In this document: positions 1 to 13,363 of the stretch, one piece after another
How the letters are laid out: each line of letters begins with the position of its first letter
Position numbering within the stretch: position 1 is the first letter of the stretch
Source of the DNA: Rostratula benghalensis
Taxonomy: Eukaryota > Chordata > Aves > Charadriiformes > Rostratulidae
DNA length: 64,000 nucleotides
Assembly: GCA_013399305.1 (NCBI GenBank)
Contig: VXAI01000342.1
Location: 440,126 to 504,125 of the forward strand
Reading direction: 5' to 3'
Translations under genes and position numbers: made by a program
The notes under the pieces: generated by a model
The model's database searches: none
What the model was told of the DNA's origin: nothing
The model's input: the letters and a program-made list of their open reading frames with translations, nothing else

Positions 1-45
1 AAAAGAAAAGAAAAGAAAAGAAAAGAAAAGAAAAGAAAAAAAAAG
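1..45. repeat. (AAAAG)n simple repeat at window edge
   Basis: It has about eight AAAAG units and may continue left of the window. Confidence 0.97.
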
Positions 46-1365
46 ATGAAAACTTAAATTAAACCACCTGCCACCTTGGAGCATTCAGTGTTGGCCTGGA
101 GGTCTAGTGCGAGCTTCATTGAGAAAGTGCTGAGGTGATGTTTGTAATTTCAAGCACTTCCAGGCATGACTAATCATATGTTGTGGATTCCAGGCCCCAA
201 ACAGCTGCAAAAGCAGAGCCTGAGGGACAAGGTCTGCGTCGCACATCGGTGCGGGGACAAGCCAGCCAGCTGTGACCTCCTCGCTCCCCCCCTGCCCCTT
301 CCCCTCTCCTGCAGCACACAGGGTAAGCCCTGGCTACTAAAAACCTTGCAGGGATATGGAGGGGACAGCGAGCGACTTTTTGGTGTAGAAAATGGGTAAT
401 GAGAGCAAGGCACCGGTGTGGTGATAATCTCTGGGTTCGTGACCTGTCCCAATGAAATGTCTCTATGACTGCTCTCCCAAAGCATCCACTTCCCTCCTAT
501 TTGCCTATTTACTCCAGCTACACACACAGGGGGTGTAAGGAATGTATAACTAACCCATACCCTTTTTTTTTTTTTTTTCTTTCTCTATATAAATATATAA
601 TTAGTATCATGTAATTTCTACGGGTGGGGAAATCAGAACCAGGCATCGCGAGCTTCCAATAAAATCTCATTACATGGGTCAGAAACCACAGCTGCAACAT
701 CTGCACCATCTTCTGCGAGCTACAGTCGGAGGAAATTCCAGATTGCTTTCTGCAGGCTGGAAAGTCTGCCCTCCGCACTCCCTAAGCCTTCCCCAGAAAC
801 TTTATGGCAGCCACCTTGGCATCCTTTCCAAACTTTGTCAAGAGCGTGAACAAGCTCTGAAGTTTTCCAACGGCCGTGTTCTCGTGCTTATCTTGTTCTC
901 ATACTCGTATCCGGGGTCTGACACCACGGGGGCACAGCCTTTTTTTGGGTTCTGTGTGTGCACATGTACTACCTAATGGAAAACAGCGTTAACTAAGGTT
1001 TCTTAATGTGGGCAACAACTGGCAATGCTCAGCTAGTTTTAAAGTTCAGTAGTGCAAGGGGCACGATCATTTTTGGGAAAGGGTTTTATTGACTCCTGCC
1101 ACAGAACCATCACTTTCTGGCAGAGAGAAGGAGGGAAGAAATGAGGGAGGGATCACCAGGCTGCACCAAAGAGCCCTTCAAAACTTTCTTCTGTGGTGCA
1201 ATTAATATTCTCACATGGAAATCGATCCGCAATGCCCCGGAGAGAAAATGACATCTCAATTTCTTGCTTGTAGTTGGTTAGTTAATTAATTATCTGGTTA
1301 ATTAATTATCTGAAAGTCATTTTTATACAGCTTAATGATGCAGCATTTATGTGCCTGGAAAATAC
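46..1365 (-). other. SULF1: SULF1 intron 3 (partial)
   Basis: This is the 5' part of the intron that follows the exon at 1366-1517. It holds a T-tract at 563-578 and a 16-bp AT-rich tandem duplication at 1282-1312 (unit TTAATTAATTATCTGG). I see no CR1, coding exon or RNA gene in it. Confidence 0.8.
1282..1312. repeat. tandem duplication of a 16-bp AT-rich unit
   Basis: The word TTAATTAATTATCTGG occurs twice in tandem, the second copy nearly complete, about 55 bp past the donor of the SULF1 exon at 1366. Confidence 0.85.
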
Positions 1366-1517
1366 CTTTGCATAATCAAATCCGTGCTTCTCTTTGTTAC
1401 CGTTGCGAGAAATGGTGTAATTATAGAAGCGGGAGTTCTTCACTAATCCAACCCACTCTCTCCACCCAGGAGGGATGTAGCTGCCATTGTATTCATTGAG
1501 GTATTTCCCAAAAAAAG
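1366..1517 (-). CDS. SULF1: SULF1 coding exon 3
   Basis: This 152-bp exon completes codon 138 (Ala) and encodes residues 139-188. The peptide runs from [18 protein letters not shown] to [11 protein letters not shown]. It belongs to the N-terminal sulfatase domain and carries N-glycosylation sequons at N148 (NGS) and N170 (NYT). The segment [20 protein letters not shown] differs from human SULF1 at a few positions only. The acceptor is ttaccttcacag and the donor is AAG-gtattttcc, leaving phase 0. The reading frame is continuous with the upstream exon (G plus CT gives Ala). The next exon should begin with the DYFTDL segment; I do not find it in bases 1-1365, so it lies outside the window. Confidence 0.95.
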
Positions 1518-1550
1518 CTGTGAAGGTAAGAAAAAAAAATTAATAAAGAA

Positions 1551-1569
1551 CACACACACACACACACAC
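1551..1569. repeat. (CA)n microsatellite
   Basis: About nine CA units lie 34 bp upstream (transcript sense) of the SULF1 exon at 1366-1517, within the intron. Confidence 0.95.
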
Positions 1570-4500
1570 GAGGCTTTGCAATCCAAGTCTTTTGGTCTGA
1601 GTCAAAAGCATGCATGCATGAAGATAAAATGTGTTAGAATGAGACAGAGTTGCTTTATCAAAAATGTTTCTTTTATATCCTAGAGGGCTTTGAAATTAAA
1701 ATAAGTTATTTCCAGAGGTTTTATGAGAGTTGAAAGCCTTCGTGACTTTAGGTTCTCTTCTTAATCTTTTGGAATGTAGTGCTCACGTGATTTTTTTATT
1801 ATTTTTTTCTTTTAAAGAATGAGTACTTTTCTCTTGGTTTCCACTTGAAAATGGAATAAAAGCTCAGTGCCCAGAGGAAACATCTGAGAAACACCTTGTG
1901 GTTTTAAGCAAGTCCTGTGATGTTTTGGAGCTCGGCTTCTGACTTTCATAAAGTTGGGCTTAGCAACCTGGCTGTGTTTGCTGGTTTGATAAAAGGTCTG
2001 GGAAGTCTGCTGGGCCCACCATTGGGTAGAGCAAGAGGGAATCCCCATCCTACCTGGATGCCACCACAGCTTCTCCAGGGCAAAACTAACCAAGAGAAGA
2101 AGACCTAGAGGACAAATACCTCTACCAGGCCTGCCAAACTGAGTGCATTTTTTTCTTCCCCCTTTAGCTCCAGGTGACAAGTCAGAACCCACTGAGACTG
2201 TCAGCCTTTGCCATCGTGCCATGGAGGGTTTGCAAGTGGGTACTCCTGCCAACTCTGCTGGAAGGAAGCAAAAGGGGAAATAATCTCACAATACAGCAGG
2301 CTCCCAGATATCTGGGAGTCATGAATCGCTTGTGCCAAACATACACAGACACCCAGAGCCGGCCAACTGGCTTTGGGAGGGGGGATTAAGGATGGGATAG
2401 CACCCTGGCAAACGTAGCCTTGTTGTTTCTAGGCACAGATGGGTATGGAAGCTCTTTAGCTGCTTGTCTATGGGCTTTGGCTTGGATAAAACAAGTTGGT
2501 TTGGATGGCTCTGCCCTGCTCTTCCACTGCCTGGGAAGTGTGGTGACAAAACATCTCACTGGGCACGTGTTTTTGGGGATTTATTAGCTCCAGCTCAGTC
2601 CAGACAAGTTACTGTGATGTCTGAGCAACTTCACTGTTTGCATTTTTAATTTTCTTGAGGTTTACAAGCCCCTGGAAGGTCACCTGTGCCAGCAGTTCTG
2701 TTGCCCATGTCCCCATAGGCCAGCACAAAAGGTACACCCGGTGCTCACAAAATAAGACAGCCCTGATGAGGAGGGAATGATAGACATCTCTGCAGGGACA
2801 GAGGTCCTCTGGGTGATAGCTGCCCACCTCACTGCACCCCTCATGCTCTGCAGCCCCTGGCATTGCTGCCAACCCTGGTTCGGCCCAGCCCATGGAGCGC
2901 TGCTGCCCAGCATCACTTCCTCAGCTGGACTTTGGGACATACGTCAAAGCCCTGTACTTGTTTCCTACTAGGAAATCAAATCACTTTGGAAAACCTCACA
3001 TTCAACCTAGACACATTCAATCTAACAAAAAAAAAGCACATTTGTGGAAGGGCTTCAATAATTCAGACCTGATTGATGCGGGCATGGTGAACTTCCTGGG
3101 AAAACTGGTGGAAAAATCAAAATGTTCATAATTAAAACTTGCCTGAGGCAACATAAATATGGTGTAATCGGATCATATAACTGCTAACTGTCACTAACCA
3201 GAGGTTACAGTCATATATAATGTTACTTTCCTATACCACGTGGAATGTGACATATAACCAAGCCCTACAGACACTAAACCGGGCTTCTAGCTCTTCCTCC
3301 CACAGCCACTCAGAAAACAACCCATCTGTGCTCCTTTTTTTTTCCCTCCTGAGACCAACCAGAACTCAAGAAGCTTGAGGTGAAAAGGATGACTAGGGGG
3401 AGGGGATATGTGCCCAGCACTGTTGCCTCCCAGAATGGAAATCATACCTTTCCTCTGAGGCAGCCAAAAAGGGTTAAGGTCTCAGGGAGTCAGATGTCCA
3501 AGGAAAGTGTGAGGATAAAGGCTAAACTACTGTGGGAAACGAAGCCAAGGAAAGAAAAGAAGGAGAAGCAAAGTCAGAGTGAAACAGCAGTGAAGAAAAG
3601 TATGGGAGAGTGATGTGAACAAGAGAGAGGAAGCATTACTCAGCCAAGCAAAATCGAAGACAGTCTGTGGTTGGAGGGAAGATCTGAGCTCAGCCCTCCT
3701 GAATGCCACCCTAGATCCACCAGCAGCTACTGCAAGACCTTGGGGAACCTCCGTGTGTAAAGGACCCCACTGCCAACCTGCCTCCCACAAAGATCAGAGG
3801 CTTCTGAGCTGTGAAATGGATGTTATGGCAATTTATCACCTAGGACAGTGTGATAGCCCCACCTATAATTAAATTGACTAATACCGAGACCTGAACTCGG
3901 CTATTTACAGTCTTGCCAAACTTCAATCGTTAGTGATGATAGTTTCCATACTATCTGACTCAGGCTACATTTTGCTCTACGGAACATTTTAGCCAAATGA
4001 TTGAGCAATTTCCAAGAAAAAGGCTAGGGGAAAATAAATGGGTTTGCCCACTGGCAAGCTTTTCTCTAAGAAGTTCTAGTGTCCGTAGGTTTTGACATAG
4101 TGCCTTTGTAAATAACAGAGGAGGCTAGGAAAAGCTGTCTCAAAGTGGTCAAGCTCTGAAAAGCTGTAGCCCACAGATGATCAGGAAAGACTTACTACAG
4201 CTTCTCAGTTTAATGCCACAATAGGGTGTTACTTTATGGACCTGAGAAAGTCCCCACAGTTTCAGTTTTTGGCACTAACAAAGAACAGCAACTTCTTTCT
4301 CTCCTCTGCTCTCTCTGATTTTCAGGCATTACCTGAGAAAAAGCCACCAGCAGAAAATACAGAGGTGAACTGTCCTGGGGTTTAAGGATGAGAAAAGATA
4401 AACTGAATTTAGAAAAGGAAAACGGGGCTTGGAGCTGGTGGGACCCAATCTATCTTGGAATTTCCTTGCTTTAGATTACTTAATTTTCCAATTTTAATAA

Positions 4501-5079
4501 TGTTTTGTTAGCTCCCCTTTGGCCCCCTGAAACCCCATATTTTGGTGCATGTTATGAGACTTGGGATTCACAGCCAAACCATTCGCCTTTCTGTTGGTGC
4601 TGGTTTAGTATTTTTATCATAAAAATAATCTCAGAGCTGTCAAGTTCCAAGCAGCTCCTTGAATGACAGTTTGCAGAAATAGATGTTTCCCCCTGTTGTG
4701 GAATAAAGCTGTTCTGATCGACAGCAACCCCCTGAATATTGGCAGAAAGAGCCGTAGCAGTGATAATGGATCACATTTGCCAAATTGCTTTAACCACGAG
4801 TGGTTTGTTGGTCAAAAGCTCAGGAGGATGAGAGTAATTAGACAGATGAAGGGAAAAGCCAGGCTTTTACTGAAACACGAGAGTCCAGTCCTCTCATTGT
4901 GGTATTTTCTGGAGCACCACTGCGTATAGGACAGGGCAAGTGAGTCAGAGCTGGAGCCCAGGGCCAAGAGTTTGTGTCTGGTTCTTCATGCTTTTAATGA
5001 AGACAAGTGCTAAAGTAAAAGGAAAGCACAGGAATTTCCATGGAGCCAACTAATAACTGGCAAACAATCCCCACAGGTG

Positions 5080-5627
5080 TCCTAGTGGTTCTACTCTGCT
5101 CTGGCGAGGCCCTACATGGAGTACTGTGTCCAGCTCTGCAGTCCTCAGGACAGGAAGGACATGGACCTGTTGGAAAGAGTCCAGAGGAGGCCACAAAGAT
5201 GCTCAGAGGGCTGGAGAACCTCTCAAGACAGGCTGAGAGAGAGTTGGGGCTGTTCAGCTTGGAGAAGGCTCCAGGGAGACCTTAGAGCCCCTTCCAGTCC
5301 CTAAAGGGGCTCCAGGAGAGATGGGGAGGGACCCTTTATCAGGGAGGGGAGCCATAGGATGAGGGGCAATGGTTTTAGAAAGAAAAGAGGGAAGATTTAG
5401 ATTAGATCTTAGGAATAAATTCTTTGCTCTGAGGGTGATGAGACACTGGAAGAGGTTGCCCAGAGAAGCTGTGGCTGCCCCATCCCTGGAGGGGTTCAAG
5501 GCCAGGCTGGATGGGGCTTGGAGCAACCTGGTCAGGTGGGAGGTGTCCCTGCCCATGGCAAGGGTGGTTGGAACTGGATGATCTTGAAGGTCTCTTCCAA
5601 GCCAAGCCATTCCATGATTCTATGATT
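5080..5627 (+). mobile_element. CR1 LINE fragment, 3' end
   Basis: The fragment covers the C-terminal end of the CR1 ORF2 region and the 3' tail, ending ccattccatgattctatgat. It is 5'-truncated, as is usual for CR1, and inserted in SULF1 intron 2 opposite to the gene. Confidence 0.9.
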
Positions 5628-7052
5628 TTTTGTTAACCAGAGGGTTGTAAGCAAAACACTATGGCACATGTCATGGAACTGCCCAGGAGCTGACACGATG
5701 ATGTGCACATGTCCTTACTGGATCTTCACGTGCTTGGCTTGTAGAGTCAACCCACAGCCTTGACTTAGCTGTAGCCCGACACTTGCTGAATTGCCCAATT
5801 CTGAGTACTGACTGGGAATTCTCAGCTTTAGGAGCCGCTTGCACTCAGCAGCTACAGGCTTTATGAAGCCATTTCTTTTTGTAATTAATAAAACAGAGAT
5901 TATGACTCAATGGGTGAAAGCCTCATTAAAAAGTAATGCCATTTCAAGGGACATCTTTTCATTATTGCGTGTAATGGCCCCCACAGGGATAACAAGAAAG
6001 ATAAATGCCAATTTTTGCATTTTAATAAGACAGTTTTTATCTGCATTCTGGCAGTTTTGCTAACTGTTCCCAGGACACATTGTTATTTTTTAATCACACG
6101 TGGCGTAGCTTAGTCTATCAGAATAATTGTATTCTGTTGAGTATGTTAATTAAGTTTAGGCAAACAACAACACATGGCATGGTGAACGGCTCTACAGACA
6201 TCTATGTGTCTCAGGAGTGGCTGCAGAATATACAAGCTTGGCACCTAATGTGAAAAGATCCCTTAATACAGCTTTTCATTTTGCCTTTAGCAATTAGCTA
6301 ATGAGTCCCAAACTAGACCAAGGGGTGGCTGCAGTGGGTGCAAGACAAGGAGAATTTGACCCAGGGGATCTCTGGGGCTCGAAGCCAAGGTATTTATAGA
6401 TGAATGTGACTCAAATTGTCAGAATTCCTATATGAAATTTCAAATTCTCACGATTTTTTGGGGGGTTTTCCCCTCAGTATTTTCTACAGGCGCTTATGAC
6501 TAATGCTTGCAGTATTAACACACCAGAATTAATCCCCTGACTCCTGTCAGCCCCGGTGGATCAGGCAGAGGTGAACTGGGCTCCGTCTAGGGGTGGGATG
6601 CACTTCCACGGATCAAAGGACGCATATCCCATTCTACGCCCTTGTCATTTCTTGAGGCTTAGGGGAACGTTTCTGATTTCAGAGAAGCCCAAACCTTTAA
6701 AAAAGGGCAGGCTGCAGCGAGGTTTAGTCACCGTGACCCAGACAAGACAGCCCACTTCCTCTAGCAAAGTCAGGAAACCACTGGCAGGGTTTTGCGGAGC
6801 GCTGTTTATGTGACATTTCAGGGCTGACACACAGCGATCCCGCGCTCCTGGGGACAGAGCCCAACAAAACGGCAACTTCCGCATTATTCCAGTAAATTCC
6901 TCCCGGAATTTCTTCCCAGCATGCAAGGGAGGGGAGGCAAACCCGAGAGGATTTTCCCTTCTGTTGAAAAATGACAAGAGGATTAGCGCATCACGTCATT
7001 AAAGTGCAGGACGCCAGGTCAATATTGCCAGCGCTGCCTAGAAATGAAATAA

Positions 7053-7140
7053 GCTCCATCCCCAAAAATGCAGATGAGGAAACTGAGGCACCAAGAGGTT
7101 AAACCAAGAGCTGGACCTAAGTCACGCAGGAAGCCTGCGG
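7053..7140 (+). mobile_element. ancient MIR-like SINE relic
   Basis: The stretch at 7071-7090 reads cagatgaggaaactgaggca, which matches the MIR consensus as I know it. The flanks (catcccc upstream, ccaagaggttaa downstream, then aagtcacgcagg) follow the MIR core in order. MIR copies are old and sparse in birds. This is a degraded core only, with no tRNA-like head seen. Confidence 0.55.
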
Positions 7141-7744
7141 CCTTGCCAAGAATATTATTCAGATTCCGCAGTTCCCAGCCTCGTAACTTAACCGCGGCAG
7201 AAAACCTCAGGTTTTCTACTCTTTCTCCAGCTTTGTGGGTCTTTCCCCGCTGCTGCCAGGTTTACCGCTGTAACCGAAAAGAGCATTAAAGATTTTATAA
7301 CTCAGCAGTTGCAAAAGGCATTAGCCTATAACTTGATATAGCAATCGTTAGCCTGGGTGATGTCTTTAACAAAGCCCGTATTATGGGCCAAGCTGGTAGC
7401 ACTTTCCAGCGCTGATGTTGTCTGACATTTCTCATTATAAGACCCTGTTTTCAGTTGCTTATAGATTTCTCATACTTGGACTGAAATTTTCCACACTGGA
7501 TGTCTGCCTCGGGCTGAATTTTTATTTTTTTTTAAACTTCTTAGCCTGAACAGTAGCCATCTTTGAGAACCGCAGTAATGGAAAAAGAATTACGTTGAAC
7601 ATCTGAAAAAAATTACGCCAGCTTTCATTTGATAGCGCTGCCATGCTCAGCACTGAGAGCACAAGCTCTGTCCAAGACATGATGGACTCTCTGTCAAGGA
7701 GGAACAAGCAACAGGAAGAAAACCAAGATACCTTTGAGGTACCG

Positions 7745-8526
7745 TGGTTCAACACGAGCAAGTGCAAGGTTCCTGGGCTGCAACAATCTTCACTCTCAGT
7801 ACAGACTACAGGATGTGGTATTAAAAAACACCCCTGAGGAAAAGGATTTGGGGGTGCTGATGGATGAGAAGCTGGACATGAGCAGGCAGGGTGCACTTGC
7901 AGCCCAGAAGGCCAAGCACATCCTGGGCTGCATCAAAAGATGCCTTGGCCAGCAGATCCAGAGAGGTCATTCTGCCACTGTGCTCTGCTCTGGTGAGACC
8001 TCACCTGGAGTCCTGTGTGCAGGTCTGAAGCCCTCAGGATAGGAAGGAAATGGACCTGATGGAGCAGGTCCAGAGGAGTCCACAAAGATGATCAGGGGTT
8101 GGAGCACCTTTGCTCTGAGGACAGGCTGAGGGAGCTGGGATTATTCAGCCTGGAGAAAAGGAGGCTCCAGAGAGACCTCATAGCAGCCTTCCAGTACCTG
8201 AAGGGGCTACAGGAAGGCTGGGGAGGGTCTGTTTCCAAAGGCCTGCAGTGACAGGATGAGGGGCAATGGCTTCAAACTGGAGAAGAGCAGATTTAGACTG
8301 GATATTAGGGATAGGTTCTTTACTCTGAGGGTGGTGGAGCACTGGAAGAGGTTGCCCAGGAAGGTGGTTGAGGCCCCTTCCCTGGAGATCTTCAAGAAGA
8401 GGCTGGAGGAGGCCCTGGGCAACCTGGTCTGGTTGGGGGTGTCCCTCCTGACTGCGGGGAAGTGGGACTGGATGACCCTAGTGGTCCCTTTCGGCCTGGA
8501 CCATTCTATGCTTCTATGATTCTATA
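7745..8526 (+). mobile_element. CR1 LINE fragment with ORF2 C-terminal remnant
   Basis: Upstream parts decode to a degraded ORF2 tail ([14 protein letters not shown], then ILGCIKR), followed by the [13 protein letters not shown] segment and a 3' end reading ccattctatgcttctatgat. Frameshifts break the reading frame. It belongs to a different CR1 subtype from most others here. Confidence 0.9.
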
Positions 8527-10933
8527 CTCAAATCTGTTTGTTATAGGTAGCCACCATCCTTTTGCATTTATATGTCTTTAAAGGGTGATCACCTCCTTTG
8601 ACCACTGCCTGACTTAACTTAGAAGGTAATTAATTATGTTGTGCAGTGTCACATTACATTAATAAACCAAGATATTACATGATATCAAGTCAGAATAGAA
8701 CTTCTCTTCCAGTATTTTGCATGTAAATAAAGCTAATATGTTTGTTAAATCCTTTCTCACACATATGTACTACACATTTTCCCTCACTCAAAAAATCTTC
8801 CTGGTGAAATATTTTATCATCCTGGTGAAAATCTGTCCAAAGTTTGCTCAGTTTTGAAAAAAACCCAACAACAAACCAACAAACCCTTGCAGTTTGCATG
8901 TGCCAGGAGATTTGGACACCTCGGGACTTTATTCCCTGCCCACCTGTGAGGGGTGTCGGAGGGTGGGAGAGAACTGATTGAGATGCTGAGGGCTGGAGGT
9001 GACCAGGAGAAGCCGTCTGGGGAATGGCAGGAGATCCAGCAAAGGAAACGGAGAGCTGGGCAGGGGGGAACCAGTGGGGGCTTGGAGGCCCAGAAGTGGC
9101 AATTAAGAAACTGAGAAACTGGGCAGTGAGCACAGAAAGGAGAAAAAAGCTGGTGGGTGAAGCAAGGGGGTGGGAGAAGGAGATTTGCTGGCCAGGCTGG
9201 GAAAGGAGGTCACTAACGGTAAGAGGTGGGAACAGGACGTGCCTGTCAAGGACCGACTGGATAGCAGAAGCGGAGGGAGGGTGGGAACAACCTGAGGACA
9301 GACAGGCTGGGGGACAAGGCTCAAAGCAGGGTCCGAGGCAAGGTCTTGAAGGGCCAGAAAACCAGGATGAGAAAATTGAGGAGAGCGGACTGCTCAGCCT
9401 ACCGGGGTAAGGATGAAGGGAGCCAGAAGTGCTTTCAGAGAGGACACAACAGCACCTGAAAGGACTCCTGAGTCTCACTTCTTTCTCCTTTCAGCAGACA
9501 TCCGAAAACCTACAGTTGCCTCCCCCAGCCTCCATATATGTGATAAAACCCCGCTCTGCTGAGTAACTCAGAGAGAAAGCAGCAAGATTTTTACAGAGGG
9601 GACAGGAGATCTTCATCCTTGCTGGTGCAAACGCTGGCTGGCGTCATGCCTTTTGACAGAGCTGCTCTATCTTTTTTAAACTGAGGAAATTTCACCCTCC
9701 AAAAAGCAATAAGTTATCAGGTAGTTAAAAAACCACTATCGTTTGGCCACATGGACAAGAGAGATGAATTTTTTGTGCAGACAATGTTCTACTCAGATTT
9801 TCCTAAATGCAGCACTTGAATGCGTAAACTTGCTGAAAGTCTTTTAGTGTATGTTTTTCTGAGCAATATTTAATAGCACAGAATTCTGGTTTTATGTGTA
9901 AGTAGGCAGACATGCTGTGGTTTTTGATGAGGTCTTGGACAGAAACAAAAAAAAAAGTTTCACTTCACATACTTCACATGATACCATAGAATGAGAAAAC
10001 ACTGTATGTTACCCCTTCCAGCCTTTTCCCTCTTCTACGTTTCACTTTTTGTGGACTACTTGAATATATACAGTATATTTCACTTCTATTTATATGGGTT
10101 TTTTTTAGTTTGACTGAAAGTGCAATTTTATTTTGAAAAGTGCGGCGTATTTTAAATGATTTAAAATATTTACAAGTCACGTTACCCTTGACGCTTCCCA
10201 GCATCTTTTATACCAAGTAAGGAAGAACCCAAAAGCTTGGAGTTCTCTCTCTCTTTCTTTTTATTTTCACTTAGGCATATTCTGAAAACCAAGACTCACT
10301 CCCACCTCCCTTACCATATTCTGCCGCCCTCCTTGTTTTGAAAGGGTGCGTGAGGCAGGATACAAATTAGGTCACCAAAATGATGCAGGTTAAAATTAGC
10401 GTGTGCTGGCAGTGAATTGTGCTGTGAGGCTGCGAACAGGAAACTCCCTGCCTTCGCCTCCAGAGGAAACTCATTGTCTGCCCACACCTTCAGGAGGCGG
10501 AGCTTGTTGCTGCCTTTATGGAAGATTAACTCATCCCCGTGGGTCAGAAGGGGAGGGTGTGCGGTTTAAGCACACCGTAGCTTTCATTCTCCTGTCTCCT
10601 TGGCATTTTATGAGCTCTTTGGTCACTACATCAAGAGGTGCACCCCTAAGTGACAAGTGTCAACGGGCACGCGTCAGAAGCTGAGGTGAACTGCTGAACA
10701 TATTCACTAGATGTCAAGCAAGCGACCATTTCTGTTCCTCACTGCACACAAGCCTGTGACTGGCGTCAAAACAAGGCAGACAGTGACATCTTGACGTTCA
10801 GTCACTCCTGGAGCTCCGAGTTCTGCAAATGCAGGCATTTCAGAATGAATGGTCAAGTTACTAAACTTTGCTGCGTTACCATTTTTCACCCATGAAAGGC
10901 TGAGGGTAGCATCGGGACACTCGCATGCATGGA

Positions 10934-11063
10934 TGAAGGCCAGGCTGGATGGGGTTTTGAGTGACCTGGTCTGGTGGGAGTTGTCCTTGCCCAGGGCAGG
11001 GCAGGTGGAACTCAATGATCTTGAAGGTCCCTTCCAACTCAAAGCATTCTGTGATTCTATGAT
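10934..11063 (+). mobile_element. short CR1 3' fragment
   Basis: The sequence begins at aaggccaggctggatgggg and ends at the gattctatgat octamer tail. It is about 130 bp and heavily 5'-truncated. Confidence 0.88.
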
Positions 11064-11829
11064 CTGATAAACTGATTAGTTTATACTTCTCAACAAGAAA
11101 TAAAATATTGGGAAATACATCTTCCCAGATACAGTTCTGAAAAATGCAAGCAAATAATTTCTTAATTTGCTGATTTCTGTTCTTTCAGGTTGGACTCCAA
11201 AATATCCCCAGTTTGGCCTCTTACTTAAGGCAGCTGAGCCAGGACAGACTCCTTTTCTCTCCTGCACAGTTTCTCTGGCTGTGAAGGGCTGAGAGGAATG
11301 AGGATTAGAAGGTAAGAAGGTAAGAAGTTTTCCTAAAGTAGCACTAAGCAACGAGGGCTCTGAATACCTATGTGTATTAAGTCAGAGTGCAAATCTTAAA
11401 ACTTTTCTCTTCTTATTTGCAAAGGGGTGAAATTTCAGCTGGTAAAAATGTAAAACCCTGCAGTACACAAAGCATGACACACTATTGAACAGCAAAATGA
11501 TTGTTGCGTTTATGCCTCCTGGATACTGGCTGTGCTGCTTTCATGGCTCCCTGTTGTAAAATGCTAAGCTGGTGCTTGGTTGCTGCTCGGTCATGAAGAT
11601 GCTACACCATCCTCCTTTCCTTCTGGAGGAAGCTGAGGCTGGGGGTTGCAAACTCCTGGAGTTTTCTTTTGTGAATGACCACGTGAACCAACAGCACCAA
11701 AGGGCACATCTGAGAGGCAAGACTACACCACAGGGCTGGGATAAAAGAGTAGAAAGTAAAGAAAGCCAGAGGCTACCATGGTAGTGCAGGGAGGACTAAA
11801 AGAACTTCAAATGGTTGGACTCCATGATT

Positions 11830-11891
11830 CGTGGTTGGGACTCGATGACCTCAAAGGTCCCTTCCAACCATGAAGATTCTGTGATTCTGTA
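11830..11891 (+). mobile_element. very short CR1 3' tail
   Basis: Only the last 60 or so bases remain: gactcgatgacctcaaagg, ccttccaacc and gattctgtgattctgt. Confidence 0.75.
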
Positions 11892-12889
11892 AATAATCAG
11901 TCAACGCTCTGGTAAGCAAAACCTCCAACTCCTGCATCTAGTAATCTCACAAATAAAATTTCTGACTCTGAAATAGCTGAAGGGATGCCTATGGACATTA
12001 TAAGCTATAAGATGAAAGAAAAATCTCTCAAGATTTTCTCAGTTTCCATAAAATTTGAAAGTGATTACAGAGTGACATTTTTTTCCTCCCTGGTATGAGC
12101 AGCTGGAGCCTATATAATTAAAACAAATGTCTCATCTCTCTGAAGCTCTCCAGAGTTGATTTGTTTTCTCTTTCTACCTATGTAGAGTGTCTTCCCTGCT
12201 ATTTCCTACAAATTCTACTTTAACAATTTTTGTGGACTTTCATCAATCAGGATGCTGTGCAGTTGACTCATCGCTGCTTTAGGAGGCAGCTTGTGAGCAA
12301 GGAAAACTGAAAAAATCGAAACATGCTTAATTGTTTGGGGATTTTTAAAAAATGATAATTAGAAGCAAAAGGGACTTTGGTCTGGCAGTGCTGTTTCTGA
12401 ATATTGTCTGCCCTGCTAGCACCCAGCACTGTTTCTGTCTATGATTTTGCACTGACATATAACATTCCAAAGCACATGTTTCCATGAAATCCAACATCTC
12501 CATTAGGTCACATCAGAGTAGAAGAGAAGTAGAAGAGTAAAATAAAAAGAAGAAAGACAAAACCCCATTCTGTTCTTTGCCAAATTTTCCCAGCTTATTA
12601 GAGCACATTTCGTACCTCTCTTTAAAGAGCCTGTTGTGCTGCTGTGGAGTCCTCATTGCTTCACCAGGATTTCCCTTGTCAGCTCATGTGTGATCAATTG
12701 TAGTATAGAGGGTTTAGTAAAGGTGGCAGGAGGTTTAGGCAGCAGGTTCTTTATAGATATTGGGAGTTATTTGGAGTGAGGAGAAGTAAGGATATCATAA
12801 ACACTCCCCCACCCCTTTATTTCATCCTCTGTAGAAAGAGAGAGCTAAATCCTCATAATTTCAAAGAGAGGACGAGGTTTAAGATACTG

Positions 12890-13363
12890 AATCACAGAAT
12901 CATAGAATCAGATAATAGTTCAGGCTGGAAGGGACCTTAAAGATTATCCAGCTCCAACCCCCTGCCCTGGGCAGGGACACCTCCCACCAGACCAGGTTGC
13001 TCCAAGCTCCATCCAGCCTGGCCTTGAACCCCCCAGGGATGGGGCAGCCACAGCTTCTCTGGGCAACCTCTTCCAGGGTCTCACCTCCCTAACAGCAAAA
13101 AATTTCTTCCTGAGTTCTAATCTAAATCTCCCCTCTTTCAGTTTATAACTGTTCTCCCTCATCCTATGGCTCCCCTTCCTGATCAAGAGTCCCTCCCCAT
13201 CTCTGCTGGAGCCCCTTTAGGGAATGAAAGGGGCTTTAAGTTCTCCCTGGAGCCTTCTCTTCTCCAGGCTGAACAACCCCAACTCTCTCAACCTGTCCTC
13301 ACAGGAGAGGGGCTCCAGTCCTCTGAGTGTCTTTGTGACCCTCCCTTGGACTGCAGGTCTATC
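12890..13363 (-). mobile_element. CR1 LINE fragment
   Basis: The plus strand starts with the reverse-complemented tail (atcacagaatcatagaatc) and runs through the GGTTGCTCCAAGC segment to the ORF2 C-terminal region. It belongs to the abundant, closely similar subtype. Confidence 0.9.

Noticed and set aside
1..1365. Possible fourth SULF1 coding exon
   Set aside because: I looked for the DYFTDL-encoding segment on the minus strand and did not find it; the exon lies outside the window.
8690..9478. 262-codon open frame on the minus strand
   Set aside because: It is Ser/Pro/Leu-rich from purine-strand bias, has no domain, and lies inside SULF1 intron 2 without splice context, so I do not call it a gene.
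9980..9992. ataccatagaatg resembling a CR1 tail
   Set aside because: No GGTTGGAAGGGACC segment follows, so the match is chance.
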